In this document: piece by piece, positions 37,399 through 55,026 of the stretch
Numbering within the stretch: the stretch's first letter is position 1
Layout of the letters: every line of letters starts with the position of its first letter
The notes under the pieces: generated by a model
What the model was told of the DNA's origin: nothing
The model's input: the letters and a program-made list of their open reading frames with translations, nothing else
Database searches by the model: none
Assembly: GCA_019321725.1 (NCBI GenBank)
Contig: JAGSPU010000056.1
Location: 1,426,001-1,490,000 of the forward strand
Reading direction: 5' to 3'
DNA length: 64,000 nucleotides
DNA from: Paulownia fortunei
Lineage: Eukaryota; Streptophyta; Magnoliopsida; Lamiales; Paulowniaceae
Translations under genes and position numbers: made by a program

Positions 37399-37470
37399 TA
37401 GAATTGTGCTTTCTTTGTGCACAATTCTATGATGTAATAAGTATTGTGCTTTCAAACATAGAATTGTGCT
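37399..37470. repeat. Small inverted repeat with an extra copy
   Basis: TAGAATTGTGC and its exact reverse complement GCACAATTCTA are separated by about nine bases and could form a hairpin. A third copy, ATAGAATTGTGCTTTGTGC, follows within 60 bases. No gene lies nearby; it may be a fragment of a small foldback element. Confidence 0.6.
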
Positions 37471-39271
37471 TTGTGCAAAAATCAGATGGTTAATCTTTTA
37501 TTTCACGTCATAAGTATGGTATGATGTAATAATAACAATGCATCTTGTTGTAAATAAATACTCAAAATAATTTGTTTTTCTGAGAATTCCAGGAATTGTT
37601 GAAATGTAGTATTTGTTTCCACAGCTTTTAGATGATGGTATATAAGCATAATATTGTCCTTGGGGGATGAATCAGTTGGCTGGCTCTTCAATTATGTTTC
37701 TGCTCGGATGGATGATATATCACATCAAATAAACATACATACATACATCAGTTCTCATGGAAACCAAAAGAAAAGGCACTGCACATTTATCTACACAGCT
37801 CACATTTGGAGAGCTATAACCATTTCTCATGTAGAATTTAAAAATGAGAATGGCGAAACCTGAATGCATTTTGAACCATACAAACTATGGTTCCATATGT
37901 TTGCCAAAAATCAATGTGGGTTCTCACCAACTGGCCTTTCTTAATCCTCATTGTATGGGGTAACATGTAAAACAAATCACCATCATATCTTTAGGTTTTA
38001 AACTTAGTAAATGAACTGTAGCTATGGAGCTCTTGCCGCTACTAAGCCCAGGAGCTGATGCAGTATCATAACGATCTAACTTCATTTATACGTAGATTAA
38101 AATACTCAATCATTCTAGATTTTGAGTCCAACCAAATGAACAAATCCCAAAGAAAAGCACGAATGAACACAGATTAGAAGCAAAAATCGACATATTGGTT
38201 AACGAATAAAACAAAGATACATAAATTCTTACGAGAGTATTAGGTTTATGAGAAAATTAGGACAACAGAATGATATATTTTAACAGGGCTGTGTGATTTT
38301 CTTTAAACCTAAGACTTCTTCCTTGTATTTGTTTTCTAGCTCATGCATAAATTCTTTCCTGCAACAGCAAGTATGGTGACTTGGTCAGAAAACAGAGATT
38401 AAAAGATATGCAAATTTGTCACATTTCTTGAGTGAGTCAGGATAAAGTTATGTGCCTACATAAAGAATACCACAGTACGGCCAGTACTCGCTTCCTGTAC
38501 TGATCAAGATGATAGATAACTTGCCCACTTGTAAGGACAATTAGAAATCACAAGTTTTCAGAATGGACTAACAAGAAATCAAGGCCAAGACCAACGATCA
38601 ATTAAAAATAATGTAAACCTCATTAAACGCCAAATTAGAAATCGCCATCATGGCAATAGTTGGCCGATTGTGAGCTTCAACTAAAGTGCATATTTATCCA
38701 TTGAATACTCTTAACCCCAATTCTGGAAAACACCACACCCACCAACCCTTTACGGTTGTCTTGGTCAAAATAGCTGGAATATGACTTAGTAAAATGAACA
38801 TTTGCATCTCCATCCCTTTCCATATGCGCACGCACAGAGGGAAGGGACGTAGAGAGAGAAATATGCATTAATTTTTTATAATATCTCAAGTAATGTGACG
38901 AGAGTTATAAGTGGATATGCACTTTGCCCAGAAGCTTATCTCTCCCATCCCTCTTTCATATCTTATCTATTCCTTTCTCAACTGGGGTCTAACTTTGAAA
39001 ACTTCGAAAGATAACAGAGAGAGGGGGAGAGAGAGAGAGACAGAGGGGATGCTAATAATTTTCTATAGGAGAAATAGTAATCTAAATCATGCAATGCATG
39101 TTCGTACAATTTCGTATGGAGATGCAATACTAAATAAGGAAGAGAAAGGTACAGCAGAGCAACCTGCACCACAAGTGCACTTTTAAAATCACAGTCACAC
39201 TTAACTTGCCTCTTAGCTACAAACTTATGTCAACCATTTAATGTTCCAAAACGTTGGCTCTTTCCCACTCT

Positions 39272-39279
39272 TATATAAA
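39272..39279 (+). promoter_or_regulatory. TATA box of the SAUR gene
   Basis: TATATAAA lies 120 bases before the SAUR start codon, in a good position for a transcript with a leader of about 90 bases. Confidence 0.7.
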
Positions 39280-39398
39280 CCTTTCCTGACATTCAAACAT
39301 CATCACTCCCAAAAAAACTTCCACCATCCCATCACTTCCATAGCGCGAAATTCTCTCTCGCGCACATATACGATATACACACCCACAAGAGAGAGAAG

Positions 39399-39779
39399 AT
39401 GAATATTATGAAAGGAAAATTTCTCAAAGCATGCATGAAAAAGTGTCGAATAATGGGTCAGAGAGTCACACCTTCTGGAGTCTGTGATATGTGCTGTAAA
39501 TGGTCCTTGTGGCCTTCACCGCACGAAGACAAGATCGTCCCAAGTGACGTCCCAAAGGGTCACTTGGTAGTGTATGTAGGAGAATATCACAAGAGGTTTG
39601 TGATCAAAGTTACCTTACTGAAGCACCCACTCTTCCAGGCATTGCTGGATCAAGCTCAGGAAGTGTATGATTTCACTGCTGATTCAAGACTTTGTATCCC
39701 CTGCGATGAGAATATCTTCCTCAGTGTTGTTCAATGTGCCAAATCTCCACCAGATCGACGACTATCCATCTGCCTATGA
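39399..39779 (+). CDS. SAUR-like auxin-responsive protein
   Basis: Small auxin-up RNA protein, 126 residues, single exon as usual in this family. The central SAUR domain runs from about residue 50 to 115: VPKGHLVVYVGE at 51-62, RFVIKVTLLKHPLFQALLDQA at about 66-86, and LCIPCDE at 98-104 in place of the usual L-x-I-P-C. SAUR proteins inhibit PP2C.D phosphatases and so activate plasma-membrane proton pumps, promoting cell expansion (family knowledge; not shown here). The N-terminus is basic and has several cysteines (residues 12, 16, 29, 32, 33). A TATA box lies at 39272. Its position between a TRFL gene and a membrane-protein gene matches SAUR At2g37030, and a SAUR also separates ADK2 and PCRK2 in Arabidopsis. 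Confidence 0.93.
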   Translation: MNIMKGKFLKACMKKCRIMGQRVTPSGVCDMCCKWSLWPSPHEDKIVPSDVPKGHLVVYVGEYHKRFVIKVTLLKHPLFQALLDQAQEVYDFTADSRLCIPCDENIFLSVVQCAKSPPDRRLSICL

Positions 39780-42700
39780 CAATTCAGCTGTGCAAGTCTT
39801 GCAATATGATATCATTCATTGTGATTTAACTCTCAATTTAGGATGACAGTGCGTATTTCCATAACCTATTGTACACTGTTCAAGAGCAATATGTATATTC
39901 ATTATTCTGCTGTACCGCATAGCAATTTTAATCACAAAGTGATTTGTCCAATTGAGTAGAATATTTCATCCAGAGCTGGAGACACTCAAAGACTCGACTC
40001 GACTCGACTTATTTGTATCAGGCAATACTCAACCCCTAGATCCTCTCAACTCAGGACCATTTCTCAGTAATGCCTTTTGATGGTTGTCAAATTGAAAGCT
40101 TTTGGTATAAAGGAGTATCTCCTGCAAGCTTTATGGGAGGAATCAAGTGGTTGGCTCAACTTCAGCTCGCAGGCTTCTTCCACTGGAGGTATCAAGTGGT
40201 TAGCATTCTTTCTCCATTTTGAGATTTGTTAAACTCAGCTGAACATTTTCTAGGCTACGACTATGACTTAATGCTAGTCAGAAAGAAAAGAGGAAGAAGC
40301 CAACAAATTCTAGGACGCAGAAATGTAATATGTGAAGATTATTCACATCCTCTACCATAGTTTACTGCAAATTTATCAATTTTGACCCTATAGCACTTGC
40401 TCATCTAACTTCTCAGGAGAACTCATAATCATTCCAAAGCACCTAGATTCATGATTCATGAACTAATAAATCATACTCAATACTCCAAGCAGTAAATGAA
40501 ACAGAACTCTCTGCCTACATGTACGATAGCTCGGATATCGCAGAACTAATTGATATCTATATGCGAGATAACATCACTGGAGAAGAAGAAAAAATTAATT
40601 TAACATGACAGGAGCAACGCAATGCGTCATAGAAGGCAAGCCTGATACATTCTGCAAAATGGCCAGAAAAGCAAAGCCTACATATTCCAATAAGAGTACC
40701 AAGGGAAACATTTTTATCGAAGCCAGACCTAGAACTTATAACTGTCTTAGAAGTTATTCCGAAATTTCATAATTGCTAAACTAAGAATTAGAATCAGGTA
40801 CATCGAAAAAGAGCTCGAAGAAGCCACTAGCTTTGGTGAACTTGTCAGTTTGCAATTGCATTTAGAACACCATAATTTCTGGTTTAGTAAGGATGCCATG
40901 AACATTTTATGTCCTTGTCCAGATATTGCTAAGAACCCCAAAATACATACTTTACCATGAAAATAGGTTCGTACCCACAGCAAAAGTTATTCTTAAAAAG
41001 AGTAGAAATACACAATACAAGTCCAAAATCAATCAATTTTGGTTAATAATCCCAGAAATCATATTTTCCCACTTTTTGATAAATAATCAATTATTTTCTT
41101 TGAAAACTAAGCCTAATTATGATGCTGACTCCGATCACAAAGAAAACACAACTTCTCTGCAACTTCCGATCTTTCATATAGAATAAATGTGAAAGCATCA
41201 TGCATTTTACACTAATTCTATATCAGAACATCTGCGAAAACAATATGCAAGAAGCAAAACAAAGCAGAACTAACTGGAGTCACACAGAAAATTCATCCAA
41301 GATCTGAAGAGGTTGGAATGGACTGCAGACTAAAAAATAATTAAAAAATAAAATAAAACCAAATCCTCAAGTAAAATCATTCAATTCCTCAAAACCGCCA
41401 TTTTTGTGTCACCACATGACAGAGGACTCAACCTTCTACCAGCCAGCTCCTTCCCCATGATATTCCACATGACAGCTGAATATCAACTTCAAACTGTTGC
41501 AGGCCATATTTGCCATTCGTTATATTCATTGGATAGGATATACTAAACTTCATTAAGTAAACTTCCAAATAGAAGTATGAACATAGTTCAAAATAGAACT
41601 TCACACATTGAAATTCTAAATTTTGTAATTGAAGAAACAGGTTTCTGCTTCAACCTGATTAAATCTTACTTTTCATGAATGGAGCTTGATTTAAGAAAAG
41701 AAAAAGTAGACCTAAATAATCCTCTAAACATTCAAATAACAAATAAATCTGAAAGAACATAACTCTGAAACAATTTCCTACAGAAAATGAGAATAGAAAT
41801 ACTACCTCCTTCATGGATAGAACATCTCTTTCCCTTTTGTGTTCTACGAAATGATTTTGTCTTTCTTAATAATATATGTTTTCTGTTCAGAAGTACCCTT
41901 CCATGGAGTATATGGCATGAAACAAACAGATGGGCCAATAATCTCAAGAATAATTAGTGAAAATCATACTTACTAAATGCACACTTTTTCATTATTGATA
42001 TGGATAATTTTTATATAGGTACTGCTTTGCGGACAATGTTCTATGTATTCAATCCTGCTCAAGTCCCTTTTTAAAAAAAATGTATATATCAAGCTATTTT
42101 ATGACTCATCTATCTTAATTTTGTAAAAAGAAGAAAGACTTTGAATTTGTTTCTGTAACCTAATGAAGAAAAACTTGTTGGTGAGAAACCAAATGATACT
42201 GCAGATCCATTGTCCAACTCGTGTGAGTTTTTGTTGGATTTGTGAAAATTGCTTTCACATATTGCAGAGTATGTATGCTTACTTTTCATGTATACGTGTA
42301 TGGGGTGGTGGTTATGACGTTATGCTGTTGATATAGTGTTAGTTTACTGAGATGTGTGGAAAGGTGGAGATGAGGATTACGCAAGTGTGGCAGAATACAA
42401 AAGAGAGTGGTAGAGGATCAAGAAGGAGCAGTCAATAAAATAGGGGTTGGTAAGTTTTGAGGTGGAAAACTCATGGAGGACGGCTGTGTTAAGGAACAGG
42501 CTTAGAAAAGGCTTTCAACAGTGGCTGTCGAGGATGGAGGGTTGGAGAAAGTCCAAAAGAGCCTGAGGTTCTAATTGAAGAGCCTGTTCAACTAAAAATA
42601 ACGATGGAAGGATATATACTCTTCACAAACATTTATAATGATAAAAAGAGGGCCAAAGTGGGAAAATTGACTTGTAATCGTTTCCCATCAGCATTACTAC

Positions 42701-44455
42701 TATAGATATGATGTTAGGGGTAAAATTAAGGAATTAAAGTGTTACAACTTCAACTGCTCGAGGGTGTTATACTGTTTTTGAAGGTGAATCAGCAGCAATA
42801 ATAACTTTCTTAGGTGATTCAGATCCTCTCCAGCCTTTTTGCAAGATTTAGCACAAGCTAGAACACATCCTCCAGTAGCTTCTCAAGTTATCAGCATTCA
42901 GCATTCAGGTTGCACCCCAAGCAGCTGCTCACATGAAGTAAGACACCTTCCTGGGTGCTTTGCTGCCTCAGATCACCTTCCAAAGAAACTCCTTAATATC
43001 TCTTCAAAAGCAGATGATAAAATAATTTGACAGAGACGAAACTTTATGTGTCACCCAGACATCAAGTTATGCCATCCCCAGATACATTAAGATTCATGCT
43101 TTACAGTTTTCCTGGCAACTCCAGCACAGGCTTTATCTCCAAATCTTACAGACCTTTTCTGAATGCTACACTGCAAGCAAGTATTATGCAAGTTACTAGT
43201 CTTATTCATCAGTAACTCTTTGCCTTAGAGGCAGGCAGCTACCAACAAAACAAGCCTTCTGGCCCTGCTCTTATTACATAACAGTGAGCTCTTCCACTTC
43301 CTATCATTCAATTCACTACAACTATAGACATTATAAAATGTACTTAAGAAAGAGCATAGGCGCCACATACGAGTCAGCATCTAACAATTGGGGAAGGGAG
43401 GAACACCTATGAAGTTAATTAGCTGTTTATGAATAAGTTCAAATGAAAGGTCTCAAAGATGAAATCTGATTGTGGTTTCTGATTTATTGCAATGAAGGCC
43501 CAACAACATCTGCCACCCAGACCTTTGAATGTCGTAGCAGCAATAGAAAAAGCAACAAGAGGACCATTAAATTGGAACTACAATGGCCTACTATTTTCCT
43601 TAGAAACACACATTGACATTACATCTACAATGGCGTACTATTTTCCTTAAAAACAAGCACAATTACAGGTGGTCACACAAGTGACACTGGTTCGCAGAAA
43701 TGAGTATTGACAAATATTATTTTGTAAAAGAAAATTTTAATACTGTACTTGGAGTAGCTAGCCTACAACACAATGATGAACTCAAATAAAATATGTTCAC
43801 ACCATGTTGCTTTAAAGCTTCAAAATCAATTCTTCATGATTGAACAAAGAAAACTTCAGAAATAGTAACCAAAAACATTCTCCCCATGATTGCATAAGAA
43901 TGTAAAAATCAATACTTGTGATGAAATATCGGTATAGCATCAAAGCCCCTATGAAAGAGAATTATAGTATGTTAGCAGAAGCCAGTTCACATGCAAAACA
44001 AGACATTGATGCTACAACTGCATTCGGAGGAAGAAAACAATAACGAATAGTCTTTGCTTGTATGCACTATATGAAGATGAACTTGTTGCTTGAATGATCA
44101 CACACATTAACACTCTCAAGCAAACAACAATTAGCCTTTCTTGCCAGCCTTCAGTATCAATAACAAGAATAATACATTCTCGCAGGCCAAAAAAGCATAG
44201 GTTGCAAAGTTGTATACACATGATGAGATTGCGTGGAGATTTACATCATATTTCCTCATCATGAAGTACATACTAACTGCATAAATGGTGACATCACCAA
44301 ACAATGGCAGTGCTAATTCACATTTGTTTCAAATGAACAACAAAAGCGCCAAAAAGGTTACCGCTATTTAGCGTTGCAACCAAGCCAGGTACCACTACTC
44401 AGGTACGAGAACTCGAGGCTTGCAACAGATCGTTTTTACCAATTCTCATTGAGTA
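39780..44455. other. Gene-free interval between SAUR and membrane-protein genes
   Basis: About 4.7 kb without a supported gene. The first 150 bases are SAUR 3' untranslated sequence; the last 150-250 bases are probably the 3' untranslated region of the minus-strand gene. Around 42830-43220 the composition is more balanced and two open frames of about 62 codons occur, but neither shows a family motif. A 47-bp tandem duplication lies at about 43578-43671. Confidence 0.55.
43578..43671. repeat. 47-bp imperfect tandem duplication
   Basis: CTACAATGGC followed by TACTATTTTCCTTA occurs at 43578 and again at 43625, period 47, with a few differences between the copies. It lies in the gene-free interval. 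Confidence 0.8.
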
Positions 44456-45832
44456 TCATCTAGCAATATCAAGAAGACCTTCCAATTCTCTTCGACCAAA
44501 TGTCCTTCCAAGGGAAGTATCATCTTTTTGTCTCGCTGCAAAGTAGAAAATCAGCCAAGCCACCATAAAGTACACCTCCATCAATGACTGAAAAACCATT
44601 GTAAAAACATCCCCAAACATCCTCTTAAACATCCACCTCCCGACAGACCCACAAATGATTGCCTCCAACCACCTTATCTCAAAAGCAGGGCAAAACAATG
44701 CTACCAACATGTGGCAACCTTCTTTAACAATCTCCCTGCCACCTCTCCTTGAGTCCACAATTGCAACCCAAGAATCAACAGCAAATATTAAACCTACCAT
44801 CAAGTCACTCAAGAACCAGATGACAATGAAGCCTGCACTCTCCCACTCATGCCCTGTAACCCATGGTGCCAGATTGGCAAACGGCATAAACTTCATCCTC
44901 AAGAAAACCTTAAAAAACACATATTGATCTTCAATCTCCCCAAAAAAATATATCCCCATCAGCTGCGCTAGGGCATCCCTTACAGCCCATTTCATCAAAA
45001 TGAACCCTGAAAGCCTCCTAAGCCCGATATTCGACCCATCCCAAACAGTGCGAACAAAAGACCTGTAATTCCCGAGCAAAGAGTCCACCACTTTAAGGAA
45101 AATAACCCCATTCGCCCAAGTATAAGTAACAATAAATGCAAATACAACATATGCATAGGCTGCGGACAAGACTCCCGCTAAAAAGAACAACGAAGTGGCG
45201 TCTCGACGCCCCATTTCAAAACCCTTTATCAAGAAATCCAAATCCACGACTGCATTACCATCATCTAAACTGCTTTCCACAAATTTGACTTCCTCTTCTT
45301 CCAAAAGTGTAATATTCTTTTTAAATTCTGGCTTAAAACCAACAACTCCGGGCTTAACAATACCGGGGAAAGAAATTCCGTTATCAACCACGGAATCGGA
45401 GAAGCCGTAATCAGGGTTGAAGTCTGAGAGAATGACAAGAGTGGCATTGGGGAGGCGTTTTCTGGAGGAGGGGTGAAAGAGGGAGCGGTCAAAATCAGAA
45501 CCTCCGGAGAAGAAGTCATCGTCAAGGGTGCCAACGCGGGAGAGGTGGAGAAAGGCGCGGCGGCGGCGGTGACGGTGGTGGTGGTGGAGACGGGAGGAGT
45601 CGGAGAAATCGATGCGGGAGAGGAGCGATTTCAAGGAAGGGTCGCGGTCGATGAGAGAAGAGAGGTAGTGAGAGGCGCTGTCAACGTTGGAGCGGAAGGT
45701 GAGGAGGAGAGAGGTGAGGAATAGAAAGGTGAGGAGGTGAGAGTAGAACAGCGACGTCGTTTGCTTGAGGATTTGGGTAGTGGTTGTGTGGCGGATGATG
45801 GGAGGCGGAGGTGCAGGATTGTGGTGGTTCAT
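44456..45832 (-). CDS. Multi-pass membrane protein of unknown function
   Basis: Intact single-exon gene, 458 residues, ATG at 45830-45832. Function not known to me; it corresponds in position and general character to the transmembrane protein gene At2g37035 of Arabidopsis. Likely membrane segments are at about 29-46, 213-240, 334-358, 373-396 and 409-432. Between the first two lies a long soluble region with a His/Arg-rich stretch (83-92), acidic and serine-rich stretches, and a segment with ATLVILSDFNPDYGF at about 130-144. The C-terminus, after the last membrane segment, is polar (RQKDDTSLGRTFGRREL). The 5' part of the gene is noticeably GC-rich compared with its surroundings. No catalytic motif or cofactor site is visible. 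Confidence 0.85.
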   Translation of the reverse strand: MNHHNPAPPPPIIRHTTTTQILKQTTSLFYSHLLTFLFLTSLLLTFRSNVDSASHYLSSLIDRDPSLKSLLSRIDFSDSSRLHHHHRHRRRRAFLHLSRVGTLDDDFFSGGSDFDRSLFHPSSRKRLPNATLVILSDFNPDYGFSDSVVDNGISFPGIVKPGVVGFKPEFKKNITLLEEEEVKFVESSLDDGNAVVDLDFLIKGFEMGRRDATSLFFLAGVLSAAYAYVVFAFIVTYTWANGVIFLKVVDSLLGNYRSFVRTVWDGSNIGLRRLSGFILMKWAVRDALAQLMGIYFFGEIEDQYVFFKVFLRMKFMPFANLAPWVTGHEWESAGFIVIWFLSDLMVGLIFAVDSWVAIVDSRRGGREIVKEGCHMLVALFCPAFEIRWLEAIICGSVGRWMFKRMFGDVFTMVFQSLMEVYFMVAWLIFYFAARQKDDTSLGRTFGRRELEGLLDIAR

Positions 45833-48114
45833 GGCGGAGAGAGGGCTATGAAAATGTACGTGATTGAAAAGTTTGCAATACTTTGAGATTGGGGGTTATT
45901 GTATGAGTCTTGGATCTTGGAAATGGAGAAGAAACATTTGTGAAAAAGGGAGTTTGTTTTTTAATTTTATCTTTGCTTTAGAAAAAGAGGAAATTGCACT
46001 TATAGTACTTAACTAATAGTATGGAGTGTTCCTGCTCTATGGATTTTTTTTTGTTCTTTTTTGGCTAAATTAATGCAAGATAAATAAAAGAGCTCCTTGT
46101 TTTTTGACTGAATAAAATGGTATTCAAAGAAAATTAGAGCAAGTGTGGGCAATGTGTCCAATCTTGATAAGTGAATTTAGGTAAATTATTTTTTTAAGAA
46201 ACCTACTAAGCATGAAATGTATCGCTTTAATCAAGCAAAACATGCCTTTTTCTGACAAGCAAATTAATTACTAGCAAAAATTACAAGCTGAAAGCACAAA
46301 AGATGATAAACAAATGAAATGTCAGTTCAATGAGTAAATTTTCAATCCAAAATTTATTTGGGTATCAATTTGGTTTAATTTCCGGGCACTACGAATAAAT
46401 TATTTTAGGATAATATATTTTTGATAGTCGAATTGAACAATATGTAGAGGTGAAAATACATTTGAATATTTTGTTAGAGGAAAATATTATGATATATTTT
46501 GTAAGATATTTTTTTTACGTAAATATCTTGTTAATATTATTTTATTATGATTAGTGAAAATATTTTGAATTGATTTATTAATATTATTTAATAATAATTG
46601 GTGAACGTATATAGTCTATATATAATTATTAAATATTATAATGAATGATTAGTAAGTGATAAATACATTTTCATCCAAACATATCCTTACTCTTTGGGTA
46701 ATTAAGTAAAAATATTGTTTTGTAGAAACAATGATAAATAACACTCAATCCAGTAACAGAGAAATAAATGCAGACGTGCTACAACCTTTTGAATCAGCTC
46801 AATGGAATTTTCCATACAAGAAGGTGATCATTCTTCAATTAAGTAACTCTGAGACAAGAGGCTGCCAAAGGTTTGTTTAAGCGGAAAATAGTAATGGTCT
46901 TAGATTGAACAATTATTCTATGGTAACAAAACGTTATTTGCGGAAAGTATTTGAAAGACCTAAAAATGTGTATGTTCATGCAAGAGCAATTGCAAAACTA
47001 ACATCATTATTCTTTTTGCGTAAAGGTGAGATGCAGAAAAGAAAAAATCTAATGACAACTTATGAGTATATGACTTCTAGAGTTACCAAAAGATGAAGAT
47101 ATCAGTCATTCTTATTCATGTTCAAGAAGAATGAAATTGTTATCGAAGTTATATGTTAAAATTGAAAAACAAATCAAATTATTTAATATTTAACTTAAGA
47201 TTAATCCGAGTTTGAAATTAGATTTATTAAACATAACAAAGCAAATTGAACATGCCTCTTTATTTGATCAAATTTAAAACTTAACTTTAACTCGATTTGA
47301 TTAATAAAAAAAATAAATAAATATAAGTAAAAAAATAGACTACATTGATTTATTTTTATTTTTTTTTTTGAAAAAATGTAATTTGAAAAAAGGTGTTTTA
47401 AAATTAATGTATTTATTTGAAAAAATATATTAAAAAGAGCGATATTTGTTTAATTTTATTTTGATAAATAAATAAAAAAAATATATAGAAAATAAATCCA
47501 AACATAACCTAAACTATTTGACTCAATTTCTATCTCACTCAATTAAATCTTTTTCAAAGTCACTTTAATAAACAATTAATTCAAACACAATTTTTAAAAT
47601 TTGATAAAAATTTAAATTTAAATAATATATATTTAAGTCAATTCCATTCATTTATGTATTCCAAGTTTGATGTCAACCTCCGAAACAGATCAAAATATTG
47701 TCCCTGTTCTTTTGCCTTGCCTATACCTATATTGGGTGGTCCCTTATTGTGAACTCGAAATTTTATAAACATTGTGTATAAATCCGTAAAAAAATCCATT
47801 ACTTCGGAATCAGATGACTTCATATGATTCTGAAAGTCAATTTATTTAGATCTAACAAAGTGGCAACCAGCCAAGAGGAATACAGCCAATCAATATCATT
47901 TCCTGCGATGTAATAATAATTAAGCAAATATATGATATTGAAGCATCAAAATCCCTCGTAAACAAGAATTTAATCAAAATCCCTTGTAAACAAAAATTTA
48001 GGAAATGTGATGGAGGTTACGATGAAGACAAACACTGTAAAATAATGGCAATAAGTTTCTCAACGATCAAAATTCAATTAAGGATAGAGAGATAGTGGGA
48101 AATTAAAAGGCGTC
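45833..48114. other. AT-rich spacer between membrane-protein and adenosine kinase genes
   Basis: Promoter and leader of the minus-strand membrane protein occupy the left end. The rest is very AT-rich with short open frames only; 47638-47823 has a 61-codon minus-strand frame with no recognised motif. The last 100-150 bases are likely adenosine kinase 3' untranslated sequence. Confidence 0.55.
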
Positions 48115-52212
<4,098 letters not shown>

Positions 52213-54900
52213 TTCAACTTTTCGCAATGAAAGAGATAAACGACGCGAAATTTTGGGAATTGAGAGAACGATGGAATGAGCGAGGAGTTGGCGTGCAGGG
52301 GTGACTGACTGAATATATAGGTGTTCGAGTATTGGGAAAAGTGGGTGGGTAAGTGGGGTGGGTAGAGACGGTGGGATTCGCTGCGACTTCAGATTTTAAT
52401 GTAATGCTTCAATGGTGTTGTACCAAGAGCCAAAAAAAGCTAAAGAGTTAATTTTAATGTTGATGGTGATTTTTGGGTTTTAATGAAAAAAATATTTAAA
52501 AAGAAAATATGAGAAAAATATAGCATCTTTATATTTTGTATTTTATCCTTTTTCTTTATTTTCCACAAAAAATCATAATCCCAACATAGCATAAATTTGA
52601 ATTTTAGTAATGATACAACTCTATGCAACACTAAAAATAGTGATATTTGGTATCACATTTTATCTCCATATTTCATAATTTAAATTTAATAATAATAAAA
52701 AAAATTAATAACTACATGCAATTTATACCCGTTCCAACTCATTTGCCAAAGGTATAGAAATATCATGTATTGAAAAATACTCTATTTTTCTACTAACGTA
52801 TTTCATCAATTGATGATTATTGAAAAGAAATAATTTTTTTAATTACAATAATAGTATAACATCATTATTTTCTCAAATATCATTTTTAATATTAAAAATA
52901 AGAATAATATAATTTTTAATTTTTTATTCTCATTTAATATTTCCTCTTCATGATCCACATCCAAATCAGGACATAAAGAACAGTAATATTTACATGTGTA
53001 TCATATTTGATAGATGAATGTTGTATATGGTTTGGTGGGGTTCATCAATCCATGTCTCAATCACCCTCCAACCCCATGCGACAAACATGAGATTTCTTTT
53101 TGTCCTTTTTCTTTAATTTCTTTTTCTTTGCTGCTACTCCCAATTCCAACAAAAATTGAGAACTTCTATCCGTTATGACCAAACATAATGGAACATATCC
53201 TATGAAAGTTTCTAAAATAGATGTCAAGAAAGATGTATGTTGAATACAGATATGTGCGTGCATAATGACTCAACTGAATTATATGCAAAATTTTCTTAAT
53301 AAAAATTGTCTACATTTTGTCATGAACATAACAACAAAATTCTTTTAATTATTAAAAATAACTCAAACAAAACATGATATCTTCATAAGATATTGAAATC
53401 TCATATATATTTTTCATAAATAGTAATGTCACATAATATTCAGAATTTTTTATTATATAATAATTTATTTTCGAATTATATTCCTATATTAACAAGATTA
53501 TATTATAATAAATTATTTTCCTAATTTTTCAATACACATATATATAAGCTTCCTTGATATTATAATTTTAGTAAGCATTTTCAGACATAAATGTATTATT
53601 TTTATATGATAATTAGTAATTCGTATTAATAATTTTGTTATATAGATGAAATTTGTTAATTTTTTTAATTATCCCAAATAATATTCTAATTACGAATTTA
53701 AAAATTAACAAATAATTCTCGAATCTCAAATGCATTACTATGGTCATAAAACCCCATTTTTCTTAAAAAGTAATTATCATGCCCAAAATTAAAAACTATA
53801 TAGATCAAGCCCAAACGTAAAGACACATGAATACAAGACTAAATTCCCATAACATCTTCCTTGGAATAGCACAATATTCCCAGCAAAACAACAACAATCA
53901 AACATGTAACTTCAAAAAAAAAAAGCACTTAAAATATATATTTATCAAAGATTAATATTTATTTTGAACTTTATAAATAATTAGATATATAAAATTAGAA
54001 AGACATTCTAAACTTTCTGAAAACTCAGAAGATAATTGAGCTCTAAATCAAACTCGTAAAAAAATCTCATCGGGCTTAATCTATTTCTTTATTCAACTAA
54101 TTGTGTTTCATAATTGTATTTGCGGCCAACAGCAATTCTTGCACTGAAAATGAACATTATCTTCCATGGATGTTCTCCTGCATAAAGCAGTACATAAGTT
54201 ACACATTTCCCTTAAAATCCCTAATTCCTTGACCTAAGAATATTCACACACTATGAACCTACAGTAATTTTAATTTCTGAATAATACATTTGTATAAGTT
54301 TTGGGATAAAAATTTACGTACTGAATAGAAAATTCAGGCCGTGGCCGTGAATTCCTGGTTCTTAGAATCTTATATAGTTTAAAAGTCTGTATTGTTAGTT
54401 ATGTATCTAACAATATAAATTGTAATATCACAAAAGTGTACTAAATAATATTGTAGGTAGATGTCCACTTTTTTCACATGTCCAGCAATTAAGATTGACT
54501 TTCCTTTTTTTTTTTTTCCCCTTTTCCTTTTTTATTTGGTAGAAAGCGTCATATCATAAAAATAAAAACAAAAAAACAAAGTTAGTAATTCATCCTTACA
54601 GGTTTGTCAATAGACATGAATATTGGCTTCAGATATCACTGGCCGCTTCCCAGTTCCCTGTGCTATCAAATTACCTTTTCAACAACACACACAAAAACTG
54701 ACTATATTTAGTTACCATCTAACATCTAAATTTCCGCCAGGCTTCTGTAAACAGAAGGATAGGCTTTCCTGTCGATTTTCTACAAGGAAGTAGCTGCCCT
54801 GGTGAAGTTCAGGAATTATGTACTGGAACAAAAGTTGCTGCAGTTGTTTATCAATATTCTCGTAGTGGCAACCCAGCAGGTGATGATGATGAGCATGAGA
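52213..54900. other. Spacer between adenosine kinase and MOM1-like gene
   Basis: The left end holds the adenosine kinase leader and promoter (a GA/GT-rich stretch to about 52385). From about 52.4 to 54.7 kb the DNA is extremely AT-rich with no gene seen. The right end is probably 3' untranslated sequence of the MOM1-like gene. Confidence 0.6.
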
Positions 54901-55026
54901 TTAGTACACGAGATTGTCGAGTCTGTACATTATATGTCAACGCGGAATGCTGACTGGTGAAAAAATTATTCCTGCACCAGCCACCAGGAGACGACAGTTT
55001 GGGTGCTGTAATGGGCACAGGATGCC

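Larger units (their letters stand above)
35959..39270. other. Intergenic region between tRNA-His and SAUR gene
   Basis: AT-rich, with an AT/GT microsatellite at 36129-36169, a poly-A run near 36755-36773, a CACGTG element near 36617, and a GA-rich stretch at about 39017-39043 shortly before the SAUR promoter. A less AT-rich stretch at about 37050-37340 has short open frames only. No gene is called. Confidence 0.55.

Noticed and set aside
40003..40019. GACTC-type short direct repeat
   Set aside because: Only three copies of a 5-base unit; not distinguishable from chance slippage.
45473..45724. Plus-strand open frame rich in glycine, glutamate and valine
   Set aside because: It is the antisense shadow of the GC-rich 5' part of the membrane-protein gene.
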